Shown here piece by piece: positions 49,826-58,627 of a stretch of 64,000 bases of DNA. The stretch is from Runella aurantiaca. Its GTDB lineage: Bacteria; Bacteroidota; Bacteroidia; Cytophagales; Spirosomataceae. The notes below the pieces were generated by a model that saw only the letters and a program-made list of their open reading frames with translations, did no database searches and had not been told where the DNA came from. The stretch spans positions 49,887-113,886 of the forward strand of contig NZ_QPIW01000022.1 in NCBI RefSeq assembly GCF_003339505.1, written 5' to 3'. The first letter of the stretch is position 1; every line of letters starts with the position of its first letter. A program made the translations under genes and the position numbers.

Positions 49826-52800
49826 TTAAAAAGTAAGGTTTAAACCCAACGTCATGTAACGATAAAACGGGAAGCGTTGGCTGAAGGTCGATACATTGTT
49901 GTTTTCGCCGTCGCCAGTATTGGCTACGCTGCGGGTTGCTTCGGGGTCCCAACCATCGCGGATATTGGCTTTTTCCCACAAATCGCTGCCTGAGAAATAC
50001 ACTCTAAGGCGTTGAATCTTCGCTTTTTGGGTTAGGCTGCCGGGTAATGTATATCCCAATACCACATTTTTGAGACGGATGTACGAACCATCCTCCACAA
50101 TCCAATCCGACTGATAATAGTTGTAATTGTTGATGGTTCCTGTGGTAGAAAGGCGTGGATAAAAAGCATCGGTGTTGGTAGGTGACCATGTTTTGCCCAA
50201 AAATGCAGTATTCTGTGCCTGAAAAATCACGGCGGCGGGTATACGCCAGTTGCCATCGCGGATAATGGTACGTTTGCCAACGCCTTGGAAAATGGCGTTG
50301 AAATCAAACCCTTTCCACTCAAATCCACCGTTGAAAGAATAGATAAAACGGGGATCATCGCGTCCGAGTGCGACGGCATCTTCGGGGAAGGTGAGTTTTC
50401 CGTCGCCGTTTACGTCTTTAAACATATTATCTCCTAAACTCAGACGGGCGTTTGCTTGTGCCGTAGCCGCACCGGCAGGAAGCCCGATGTTGTTGCCCGC
50501 AATAAATTTACGATAGGCTTCGAGTTGCTCTTGGCTCTGGATACGACCGTCGTACACTAACCCAAAATAAGTATTTAAAGGATAGCCTTCAACGGCTCCG
50601 TTTAGGCCACGGTTGGCCGAATTAATGATTTTTTGACCGCCATACCCCACAAGCATATTGGTATTGTCGGAGAGATTGCCCGAAATATGGTAAGAAAGAT
50701 TTCCGATTTTGTCGCGCCAACCCAGCGATAACTCCCAACCTTTGGTTTCGAGCGTACCGTTGTTTCCGTCGGGGGCATTGGCCCCCAAAACGGCCGAATA
50801 AGTGCGAGCAATCAGCATATTATTGTTGTTCTTTTTGAAGAATTCAAGGGTTCCGTAGAGGCGGTTTTTCAGCAAAGCAAAGTCAACGCCTATGTTTTGA
50901 TTGATTACTTTTTCCCACGTACGGTCAAGGGCAACCAACGAACCAGAAGGTGCTACTCGCACCGCTGGGCTGGTGCCGAGGATAGGGAAGCCCGCACTGG
51001 TGGCTCCCGGTGAGAAGTTGATATTCATGAACTGAATATAGTCGTACAATCCAATTCCGTTTTGGTTACCGACACTACCGTAAGACGCCCTGATTTTTAA
51101 ATCATCCAAAAAGGGGATGTTTTGCATAAACTTCTCCTGCGTTACTCTCCAGCCGATCGATACGCCCCAAAAACCTTTCCAACGATTTTGCGCGTCGAAT
51201 TTCGACGAGCCATCGTAGCGGGCATTGGCTTCAAGTAGGTATTTGTCTTTGAGGGCGTAGTTTAAACGGCTGAAATAACCACCAATGGCATAATGATTTT
51301 GGGCTTCAGACACGGTTTTGGTGGTAGGGTCGCCCGTGCTTAAATTAAGGGAATTGGGTACGTTGGGGATTGCATCCAAGGTTTTGGCAATGAATCGGTT
51401 GTATTCATTACGCTCGTATTGCAACCCCGCCGTCAGTTTAAAATCATGAATTTTAGCGACCTGTTTGCTAAACTCAGCGTAGGCATTGGCGCTGTAGAAG
51501 GCTTCTTGTTTGTTGCCGCGTTGGTATGAACTACGGGACGGAAGATAGGCAATCAGGTTAGCTCCGGTGTAGTCGTAAAAGGGAATGTTATTTTCAAAAG
51601 TACGATAGTCGGTTGTGAGCAAATAATAGCCTGCCGTTCCGACCAATTTTAAATTGGGGGTTGCATTATAAGTCAAATTAAGATTAGTATTGAGGCGGGT
51701 ATTGGCTTCTTTGTTGTCGCCGCCAAAAGTTGCAATGGATACCTGCGAAGCATTCCCAATGCCGGAGCCCCACACGTAGGCTTGTCCTTTTTGGTTGAAA
51801 AGCGGCATTCCTTGCTGAATACCATTGTTCATGATGGAACCCAGTTGCGTTGGCTGAACAATTTGCTGACGCTCTACCGAGATATTGGTGGCTAATTTCA
51901 ACTTATTGGAGAACGAATAATCGTGAGTGAGGCGGAGGTTGTAACGTTTGTTGGAATTGTTCCCCCATTGTAATAAACTGCCGTCATTCAAATAGCCAAG
52001 TGATACACGATAGCCAGCCTTTTCACCGCGCGAGGCCACACTCAACTGATGTTCCTGCGAATGGGCATTGCCCCACAGTACATCCTGCATGGTTTGATCA
52101 AAGAATGGAAAGTCTTTCACATCTCCAAAAAGACCCGCTCCCGGTACGCTCAACGCTTGGTATTCTGCGGGAGTTAGCCATTGTTTTCCCTGCGCCAAGG
52201 CTTTTTCCATGACGGTGGTGAGGTTGTTCCATATATCAGTGGCGGGAAAGCCGTCGTTGGTACGGGCTTCGCGAATCAGACCCCACCAATCGTTGATGCG
52301 CACTAAATCGGGTTGTAAACCAATTTTTTTCTGAGAAAATGCCGCGCTGTATTCAACGGTAGGCTTGCCGGTTTTGGCTCTTTTGGTCGTAATCAACACC
52401 ACGCCACCAGCGGCACGAGAGCCATAAATGGAAGCAGCCGCGTCTTTCAAAAAGGAAATGTTGTCAATGTCGTTGGGGTTTAGTGAATTAAGGGCGCTGG
52501 TGCCAGGGACGGGTACACCATCAATAATGACCAACGGGTCGCTGTTGTTGACCGAAGAAGCTCCGCGCATTTGGAAATTCCACTGCTCTCGACCGGGTTG
52601 GGCCGAATTGCGGGTAACCACTACACCAGGCACCTGACCCTGTAAAGCTGACAATGGGTTGGAAACGGGGCCACGGTTTTTGAAGACTTGCTCATTGATG
52701 GTGACTACGGAGCCGGTAAGGGTTTCTTTGCGCTGCTCACCATAGCCCACTACCACTACTTCCTGTAAGCTTTTTGGGTCGGGTCGGAGTTGGAGGTTGA

Positions 52801-53416
52801 TGATTTTTCGGCTTCCGATGGCTATTTCCTGTTTTTCGTACCCTAAAAATGAAAAGACCAAAACAGACGATTCATCGACTACCGACAAGCTGAATTTTCC
52901 ATTGGCATCGGTGGTGGTTCCTCGCGTAGTATTCTTGAGGGCTACGCTTACGCCTGGTATGCCTTCATTCTTTTCGTCGGTTACAGTACCACCGACGGTT
53001 ATATCAATGACGGTGTTTTGGGAATTTGCCTGTGGTATTTCTTCTTGCTTAACTTGCTCAGTGCGTAATAAAATCTGAGAACCAGCCACTTCGTACGAGA
53101 TTTGTAGGGGTTTCAGCAGCGATTCCAGTACGTCGGAAAGGGATTTGTCCTGCATATTGAGGTTTACTTTTCGGTCGGCCCGAATCAACTGTGGACTGTA
53201 CACAAAGCGAACGGAAGCGGCCTTGCTGATTTTACGAATCGCAGACTCAACATTTTGATTTTCAATGCTGACAGAGATGCGACGATTCAGTAATTCTTGG
53301 GCATTACCGTTGGTTGCGAGTACCCATGTACACGCAAAGACCGACAGTAAGAGTTGGTAAAATGAGAGACGCATGATTTTTAGGAAAACCTTTAGCGTTT
53401 TAGAACCATTTTTCAT
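49826..53416 (-). CDS. SusC/RagA TonB-dependent transporter with STN signalling domain
   Basis: This 1196-residue outer-membrane protein starts with a signal segment (about 12-40). A secretin/TonB short N-terminal domain (STN, about 45-118, VESAIRKISKAASVRFVYSP), a carboxypeptidase-regulatory-like domain (about 143-225), the SusC-type plug (about 240-350, RGASSVNNSDPLVIIDGVPV) and the barrel to a C-terminal aromatic residue (LGLNLTF) follow. It imports glycan fragments with energy from TonB. The STN domain marks transporters that signal through an anti-sigma factor, and FecR and ECF sigma genes lie directly upstream. A hairpin at 53518 separates FecR from this gene. Confidence 0.95.
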   Translation of the reverse strand: MKNGSKTLKVFLKIMRLSFYQLLLSVFACTWVLATNGNAQELLNRRISVSIENQNVESAIRKISKAASVRFVYSPQLIRADRKVNLNMQDKSLSDVLESLLKPLQISYEVAGSQILLRTEQVKQEEIPQANSQNTVIDITVGGTVTDEKNEGIPGVSVALKNTTRGTTTDANGKFSLSVVDESSVLVFSFLGYEKQEIAIGSRKIINLQLRPDPKSLQEVVVVGYGEQRKETLTGSVVTINEQVFKNRGPVSNPLSALQGQVPGVVVTRNSAQPGREQWNFQMRGASSVNNSDPLVIIDGVPVPGTSALNSLNPNDIDNISFLKDAAASIYGSRAAGGVVLITTKRAKTGKPTVEYSAAFSQKKIGLQPDLVRINDWWGLIREARTNDGFPATDIWNNLTTVMEKALAQGKQWLTPAEYQALSVPGAGLFGDVKDFPFFDQTMQDVLWGNAHSQEHQLSVASRGEKAGYRVSLGYLNDGSLLQWGNNSNKRYNLRLTHDYSFSNKLKLATNISVERQQIVQPTQLGSIMNNGIQQGMPLFNQKGQAYVWGSGIGNASQVSIATFGGDNKEANTRLNTNLNLTYNATPNLKLVGTAGYYLLTTDYRTFENNIPFYDYTGANLIAYLPSRSSYQRGNKQEAFYSANAYAEFSKQVAKIHDFKLTAGLQYERNEYNRFIAKTLDAIPNVPNSLNLSTGDPTTKTVSEAQNHYAIGGYFSRLNYALKDKYLLEANARYDGSSKFDAQNRWKGFWGVSIGWRVTQEKFMQNIPFLDDLKIRASYGSVGNQNGIGLYDYIQFMNINFSPGATSAGFPILGTSPAVRVAPSGSLVALDRTWEKVINQNIGVDFALLKNRLYGTLEFFKKNNNNMLIARTYSAVLGANAPDGNNGTLETKGWELSLGWRDKIGNLSYHISGNLSDNTNMLVGYGGQKIINSANRGLNGAVEGYPLNTYFGLVYDGRIQSQEQLEAYRKFIAGNNIGLPAGAATAQANARLSLGDNMFKDVNGDGKLTFPEDAVALGRDDPRFIYSFNGGFEWKGFDFNAIFQGVGKRTIIRDGNWRIPAAVIFQAQNTAFLGKTWSPTNTDAFYPRLSTTGTINNYNYYQSDWIVEDGSYIRLKNVVLGYTLPGSLTQKAKIQRLRVYFSGSDLWEKANIRDGWDPEATRSVANTGDGENNNVSTFSQRFPFYRYMTLGLNLTF

Positions 53417-53517
53417 ACATTTGAAACGATTTAAAGTTACAATTTTTACAAAAAAGTCCCCTCTGTCCGACGAAAGCCGGATGGTAGCAAGCCTGAGAAA
53501 CTGCGGGGGATGGGTCT

Positions 53518-53549
53518 AAAATCGGGAACGTTGGCGCGTTTCCGATTTT
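53518..53549 (-). terminator. Hairpin between FecR and SusC genes
   Basis: AAAATCGG-G-AACG (53518-53530) pairs with CGTT-T-CCGATTTT (53537-53549) with one G-T wobble and a 6-base loop. It lies 71 bases after the FecR stop in the direction of transcription, so it can end the sigma/FecR transcript or attenuate it before SusC. The U-tract on the minus strand is short (TTTT). Confidence 0.6.
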
Positions 53550-53619
53550 ATTTTTTCAGGGAGTGGTAAATAAGAATTTTTAGGTCATATTGGAGGTTGT
53601 TAATTTAGGGTTTGAATAA

Positions 53620-54723
53620 TCAGTTGTTGGAACACCCCTTGCTGTAAATGACAATCTGAGCGTTGGCTACCTCGTAGCGAGCGTCGATGGCCTTACAAAT
53701 CAGGTCAAGCTGTTCATAAAAGGATTCATCCGTAAATTCTGCGCTTATTTCGCAACCTTTCAACACCGCTGGGTCGTGCACGATGGTCACACCATAAGCG
53801 TTGGAAAGTTTCTCAAAAGCTTCATTAACGGGGGTATTAATAAAGGTAAAAGTTGATTTCTGTTCTTCTGGGGCAATCACTGGCGCTGGCAAACCAACCA
53901 GTGTTTTGGTCATGTTGAGCGCCTTACGGTCAAACACCACTTGCTGATTGGGCGTCAGAATCAGCCCCGTGAGTGCGGGAGTGTTGGTTTCAGCATTGGC
54001 ATCTTTTGCCGAGAATACCGACACTTTACCCGTTTTGACGATTACTTCCACTTTCGCGTCTTTGTCAAATGCCCGAACGGTAAAACTAGTGCCGAGTACT
54101 TTGGTAACCAATTCATTGGCGTACACCAAAAAAGGACGCTTAGGGTTTTTGGTTACGTTAAAAAAGGCTGCGCCGCTCAGATTTACGGTGCGTTGGGATG
54201 TGACGAAGGTCTTTGGGTAACTCAGCCGACTTTTTGGGTACAGTGTTACCAGACTTCCGTCGGGGAGGGTGATTATTTTTTGCGCGGTGCCTTTATTGTC
54301 AATTTCTACCAATTGTTCTCCCCACTCACTTTTACGAAGTTCGTAGGCGGCGGGAGAAGTCAGATTGGTTTTTAATACAGTGTAGAGGAACCCGACTAAG
54401 CCGATGACAATCACGGCGGCTACGGCCTGTTTCCAGTAGGTTATTCGATTAAGCAACGGGATAAAAGTAATTTCTTTGGGGCTTCTGGCTTCAGAAAGTC
54501 GGTTTAATTCGATTTTTATTTCATCTTCGGTCACTAACTCGTGGGCTTGGTGCATGGAGTGGATAAATTGTTGGGCTATGGTCACGTTTTCAGCCTGCCC
54601 AGGATTTTGTTTTATCCACTCCACCCAAAAATCGTGGTCAGTTGGGGTATTTTTTAACACCCAACGCCGAAACGAATCGTCAAGGATAAAGTCAGAGGTA
54701 GTATAGTTTGTGTAATCTTTCAT
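53620..54723 (-). CDS. FecR-family anti-sigma factor
   Basis: This 367-residue protein has a cytoplasmic N-terminal region with WVEWIKQNPGQ, one membrane segment (about residues 98-117) and a periplasmic FecR domain (about 135-235, GSLVTLYPKSRLSYPK...RPFLVYANELVTKVLGTSFTV). A C-terminal STN-like DUF4974 part (about 290-365, FINTPVNEAFEKLSNAYGVTIVHD) ends the protein. It should hold the ECF sigma factor inactive until the STN domain of the SusC transporter signals that glycan is bound. The gene is 189 bases after the sigma gene on the same strand. Confidence 0.92.
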   Translation of the reverse strand: MKDYTNYTTSDFILDDSFRRWVLKNTPTDHDFWVEWIKQNPGQAENVTIAQQFIHSMHQAHELVTEDEIKIELNRLSEARSPKEITFIPLLNRITYWKQAVAAVIVIGLVGFLYTVLKTNLTSPAAYELRKSEWGEQLVEIDNKGTAQKIITLPDGSLVTLYPKSRLSYPKTFVTSQRTVNLSGAAFFNVTKNPKRPFLVYANELVTKVLGTSFTVRAFDKDAKVEVIVKTGKVSVFSAKDANAETNTPALTGLILTPNQQVVFDRKALNMTKTLVGLPAPVIAPEEQKSTFTFINTPVNEAFEKLSNAYGVTIVHDPAVLKGCEISAEFTDESFYEQLDLICKAIDARYEVANAQIVIYSKGCSNN

Positions 54724-54912
54724 TGATTTAATTTTATCTTTTCTGGGTGTGTTGTATGGAAATAGTATTTACCAAAGAAGGAATACCCTTTTTTGGGGAT
54801 TTTTTTTTGAATTATTTTTTCGACCGCCATAAAAATAGCGCTTTGGCGATTTTTAAAAACGACAACTGGTTGATTGATAGGGAGAAAGATTGTAGTTGCT
54901 CAACTTAAACGT

Positions 54913-55521
54913 TTAGGCAAAACACAAAGAAAATAATATTGGTAGCAGGACAAGAAGAATAAAGGAGGGGAGGAAGTGTTTCATTTGGGACAGGGCACGG
55001 TACAGAAAATTGGCAACGGTTTGCCGTTCGATGTCCATAATTTGGGCAATCTCTTCGTTGGAAAGTCCTTCATAAAACTTCAAGAAAACAACTTCCTGTT
55101 GGCGCGGTGGAAGTTGCTCAATGGCTCGACGAATGTTTTGAGCTTGTTCGTTGAGCAGCTCGGCCGCAATGAGTTCTCGCTCAATGGTCATCTCATCCGT
55201 TAAGCCTTCCTTGTCCCATTCATCGGTTTCTCCCAGTGATTTCTCCTGACGTAATTTTCGCAACAGGTTATTACGTAGGGCTTTAACAAGATAGATGGTT
55301 ACGTAGGGGGTTTCTACGAGTTTTTCGCGGCGTTCCCACAATTCAAGAAAAAGATCCTGAATGCAGTCTTTAATAACATCCCTATTTTTGGTGAAGCGTG
55401 TGGCGTAGTTGAAAAGTAACCGATAACGCAGCTCTGCCAGCTTGTCAAATGCCCGCTCATCCCCGCTTTGAAAGCGGCGCCAAAGCTGCGCTAAAACGGG
55501 TTCGTCGGGCGGGATGGGCAT
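54913..55521 (-). CDS. ECF sigma factor with hydrophobic C-terminal tail
   Basis: This 202-residue sigma-70 family protein contains region 2 (about residues 25-95, DVIKDCIQDLFLELWERRE) and region 4 (about 130-180, LPPRQQEVVFLKFYEGLSNEEIAQIM...TVANFLYRAL). It pairs with the adjacent FecR gene to switch on the PUL. The last 20 residues (FLPSFILLVLLPILFSLCFA) are strongly hydrophobic, beyond the usual end of the family, and could anchor the protein in the membrane. It is not a soluble extension caused by a frameshift, since homology runs in frame to this tail. Confidence 0.92.
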   Translation of the reverse strand: MPIPPDEPVLAQLWRRFQSGDERAFDKLAELRYRLLFNYATRFTKNRDVIKDCIQDLFLELWERREKLVETPYVTIYLVKALRNNLLRKLRQEKSLGETDEWDKEGLTDEMTIERELIAAELLNEQAQNIRRAIEQLPPRQQEVVFLKFYEGLSNEEIAQIMDIERQTVANFLYRALSQMKHFLPSFILLVLLPILFSLCFA

Positions 55522-55896
55522 AAATGTGAACGGGAGTAGTGGTACAATATTAACAGACTGATTAAAATAATAGAAACATTCGAATAGAAAATTATCTTTT
55601 GTTTTTGAAAAAGCCCAGGAGGTTGAAGAAACGATAAAATTACTGCACTCATGAAGGATAAATTTTAACTTTCTGGTATAACTTTGTGTTATTCCGTTGT
55701 TGCCAATAAAAGCCTGATAATTAAATGCTGAGGATGAAGGAATTAAGGAGAGGGTAAATTTTGTAGATTCAATCTTATTTCCGCACTTTAAGGGTATTGC
55801 GCTTGCTTTCTCCGCCCATTATTGGTACTGATAATTGATTTTTTGTTATAAAACATCTTGTTTTCGGTACAATAAATTCATTTTTTATTTCAACAA
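55522..55896. other. 375-bp divergent intergenic region
   Basis: It lies between the ECF sigma gene (minus) and a secreted-protein gene (plus). It is AT-rich and should hold both promoters, but no motif matches the TTTG/TAnnTTTG pair well. I see no RNA gene or repeat in it. Confidence 0.4.
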
Positions 55897-56628
55897 ATGG
55901 AAAAGACACTCTACGTCGCGTCGCTGTTTTTCCTGTGTTTTTGGACGAAAGCACAGGAAAACAAACCGTATAACTACTTTGTGCAAGAGTCAAAAATTGT
56001 CGATTCTGGCAACACCATTGAGGTCAATAAAAAAGGAGATACCGTTTTTGTTGCGCATTACAAAAGGCAAGATTTGATTAACACCAGTAATCAGGATTTT
56101 ATCAAAACCTACAAAGGCACACCTTTTTTTAAGAATGGTTGGTACCGTGGTAAAGTCCAAACGGGCACTGGAATGGAATGGGAGTTTGTGATGGCCTATA
56201 ATATTCAGAAAGAGGAGATTTATTTATCCAACAACCCCAATATGGAAGCCACTGTCATGAAACCCGTCTCTTTTACGATGGAAGGCCATACGTTTAGACA
56301 GTACAAAAATCAATATTACGAGGTTATTTACGAAGGAGGGAGTCAGATTTGGAAAGAATATGGGTGTTCGTTGATTTTTAGTAACTCAAGTCAGCGAACG
56401 GGCTACGAAGCCGAGGGGGGCGATGAATACGATGGTGAGTTTTTGAAAACGGTGAAATATTACTTGAAAGAAGGGGATAGACTGCGGGAAATTCCTTCTA
56501 AAAATCGACTTTTTAAACTGTTTGGCTCAAAATCCAATGACGTAAAAAACTACGCAAAAACAGAAGGGCTCAATCTTTCCAAAGAAATTAACTTGGTCTC
56601 CTTATTTAGATATTACGATTCTTTGTAA
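55897..56628 (+). CDS. Exported protein of unknown function
   Basis: This 243-residue protein starts with a signal peptide (MEKTLYVASLFFLCFWTKAQ). The rest is rich in aromatic and charged residues with a probable beta-rich core (FFKNGWYRGKVQTGTGMEWEF, YYEVIYEGGSQIWKEYGCSLIF). The final 30 residues are helical (KNYAKTEGLNLSKEINLVSL). I do not recognise a family. The signal peptide and the preceding Bacteroidota-style AT-rich leader support a real gene. It is followed 99 bases later by the DUF2911 gene on the same strand, but no terminator shows whether they are co-transcribed. Confidence 0.65.
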   Translation: MEKTLYVASLFFLCFWTKAQENKPYNYFVQESKIVDSGNTIEVNKKGDTVFVAHYKRQDLINTSNQDFIKTYKGTPFFKNGWYRGKVQTGTGMEWEFVMAYNIQKEEIYLSNNPNMEATVMKPVSFTMEGHTFRQYKNQYYEVIYEGGSQIWKEYGCSLIFSNSSQRTGYEAEGGDEYDGEFLKTVKYYLKEGDRLREIPSKNRLFKLFGSKSNDVKNYAKTEGLNLSKEINLVSLFRYYDSL

Positions 56629-56727
56629 GAAAATATCCTGAAAAAAATGTGTTTTTTTCGCTAGTTTACAACTTTTCAAACCTAAAAACGTTTCATTGTA
56701 AGTTCATTAAACAAATAACAAACAAAC

Positions 56728-57234
56728 ATGAGAAATTCAATTTTTGCCTTATTCCTTTCGCTTATTGCGCTTAATTTTGCCTGTAGTCAAAATCCCCCTA
56801 AAAGCCCGCTCATTACGGTAGATGGTAAAGACGTGAAAGTGGTCTTTGGACAGCCTTCCAAGCGCGGTCGGGTTATTTTTGGGGCTGAAGGTAGCCAAAG
56901 CCTTGAAAAATACGGCAAAGTATGGCGTACCGGTGCCAACGAAGCAACCGTGATTACCTTTAAAAAAGATGGACAATTTGGTGGCAAACCCGTAAAAGCG
57001 GGTGACTACGGATTGTTTTCAATTCCTGGGGAAAAAGAATGGGTTGTCATCCTCAACAGTGAGCCAAAACAATGGGGAGCCTATAACTATAAGCAAGATA
57101 AAGATGTGTTGCGCATCACCGTGCCAACCATTGCTTTGAAAGAACCCGTGGAAAAACTGAATTTTGAAGTAAAAGACAACGCCTTGATTTTCATGTGGGA
57201 TACGTCGAGCTTCTCGGTGCCGCTGAAATTTTAG
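56728..57234 (+). CDS. DUF2911 exported protein
   Basis: This 168-residue protein has a signal sequence with a possible lipobox (LNFACSQ). It carries the DUF2911 domain, recognisable by RGRVIFG, KVWRTGANEAT, GDYGLFSIPGEKEWVVILN and the closing beta strands. The domain is common in Bacteroidota and has no assigned function. The region just upstream (GCTAGTTTACAAC, long A/C-rich leader) looks like a typical leader of the phylum. A good terminator follows at 57257. Confidence 0.82.
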   Translation: MRNSIFALFLSLIALNFACSQNPPKSPLITVDGKDVKVVFGQPSKRGRVIFGAEGSQSLEKYGKVWRTGANEATVITFKKDGQFGGKPVKAGDYGLFSIPGEKEWVVILNSEPKQWGAYNYKQDKDVLRITVPTIALKEPVEKLNFEVKDNALIFMWDTSSFSVPLKF

Positions 57235-57256
57235 TGACCTGCTAAAAATATTTTGT

Positions 57257-57287
57257 AAAGCCTGACCCTAGGGTCGGGCTTTTTTTA
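57257..57287 (+). terminator. Intrinsic terminator after the DUF2911 gene
   Basis: AAAGCC-T-GACCC (57257-57268) pairs with GGGTC-G-GGCTTT (57271-57282) around a TA turn, with a T/G opposition in the middle, followed by a T-run. Confidence 0.85.
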
Positions 57288-57467
57288 TGGGAAGGAAAAA
57301 TAAACAATAATTTATCAAACCGAGTGACAACATTCATGTAGCCGGTGCCCCTTTCTGATTTGAAGCGAAAAGGATTTTTGAGAAACAACGACAAAAACGC
57401 CCGACGGACTGTTAAATTTCGACTTAAAAAGCCTTTTCCTACCAAACCTCTTATTTTGTTAACCCTT

Positions 57468-58403
57468 ATGTCTGTCCTAAACCGTCGTCAAACCCTTGCC
57501 GTTCTGGCTTCCACCGCTGGAGCGGGTCTATTGCCTGAGACTGCCACCGCCGCCGTTGCAAAAAAACCTGCGTTCATTCCTTGCCTCAATATGAGTACAA
57601 TTCGGGGGCAAAAATTGGGATTTGTCAAAGAATTGGAAACGGCCTCAAAGGCAGGTTTCCGTTCGGTAGAAATCTGGATGGATACCCTCCAAAACTTTAT
57701 AAAAGAAGGAAATACACCCGCTCAGGCCCGAAAAATAGCGGGAGATTTGGGCATAACCATTGAAAATGCCATTGGTTTTGCCCCTTGGATTGTGGATGAC
57801 GAAGCTGCCCGCGCCAAAGGCCTCGCCCAACTTAAAACAGAAATGGAACTGTTGGCGGAAGTGGGCTGTATGCGCGTAGCCACGCCCTCCGTAGGTGCTC
57901 AAACGCCACAATCGTCCAAAATAGATTTACAAAAAGCCGCCGAGCGCTACCGCGCTATTCTCGAAATCAGCGACCAAACCAAGGTGATTCCGCACTTGGA
58001 ACTGTGGGGCTTTTCGAAAAACCTGAACAAATTGAGCGAAGTGATGTACGTAGCGACCGAAAGTGGCCACCCGTCGGCGCGTTTGTTATTGGATGTGTAC
58101 CATTTATACAAAGGCGGTTCCAGCCTTGACACGCTGAAATTGGTGGGAAAACCAGGCGTTGAAATTTTCCACATCAACGATTACCCCGCTTCGTTGCCCC
58201 GTGAGACCATCGTCGATGCCGACCGCATTTATCCGGGCGATGGTGTGGCGCCCATTGCCCAAATCCTAAAAACAATCAAAAATCCAGAGCGTCCGATTGT
58301 GCTTTCGTTGGAGGTTTTCAACAAAACATACTATGCACAGGACGCACTCGTCGTGGCTAAAACGGGATTGGATAAAATCAATAAAGTCATTGCGGGGATT
58401 TAG
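57468..58403 (+). CDS. Secreted TIM-barrel sugar phosphate isomerase/epimerase-like protein
   Basis: This 311-residue protein has a Tat-like start (MSVLNRRQTLAVLASTAGAGLLPETATA) and a xylose-isomerase-like TIM barrel. It shows SVEIWMD near residue 65, PHLELWGFSKN near 170, LLLDVYHLYKGGS near 200 and LSLEVFNK near 290; these carry the expected metal-ligand acids and histidines. Function is inferred only by fold. The ATG at 57468 is chosen because it starts the signal peptide. The neighbour at 10259 is a similar but distinct protein. A palindrome follows at 58415. Confidence 0.82.
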   Translation: MSVLNRRQTLAVLASTAGAGLLPETATAAVAKKPAFIPCLNMSTIRGQKLGFVKELETASKAGFRSVEIWMDTLQNFIKEGNTPAQARKIAGDLGITIENAIGFAPWIVDDEAARAKGLAQLKTEMELLAEVGCMRVATPSVGAQTPQSSKIDLQKAAERYRAILEISDQTKVIPHLELWGFSKNLNKLSEVMYVATESGHPSARLLLDVYHLYKGGSSLDTLKLVGKPGVEIFHINDYPASLPRETIVDADRIYPGDGVAPIAQILKTIKNPERPIVLSLEVFNKTYYAQDALVVAKTGLDKINKVIAGI

Positions 58404-58414
58404 GATTTTTTGCG

Positions 58415-58448
58415 CCGTGGCGTCGGGTTCTCAAAGCCGACGCCACGG
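58415..58448. repeat. 12-bp stem palindrome with GGGTTCTCAAAGCC centre
   Basis: CCGTGGCGTCGG (58415-58426) pairs perfectly with CCGACGCCACGG (58437-58448); the centre is GTTCTCAAAG. It lies 11 bases after the TIM-barrel gene stop and is followed by a T-rich run, so it may double as a terminator. The loop is like those at 3917-3971 and 11274-11324, while the arms differ completely. Confidence 0.75.
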
Positions 58449-58627
58449 TTTATACTTTTTTATCCCAAAAATAATCGTAATTTGGAAGATAATACGGATT
58501 GGCGTTTAGAGCACAAACGTTTTGCACGATATTTGCGTTAGTTATATATTTAAAATTAACGTATGCTCCGGCTGCTAATTTTAAGTCATGCCGTGACTAT
58601 ATAACACCGATAATACCCAAAACCCGA

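Noticed and set aside
37025..53416. Type IX secretion C-terminal domains on PUL enzymes
   Set aside because: The C-termini of the GH30, lyase, GH97, GH88 and alpha/beta hydrolase proteins show none of the usual conserved motifs; they have only ordinary signal peptides.
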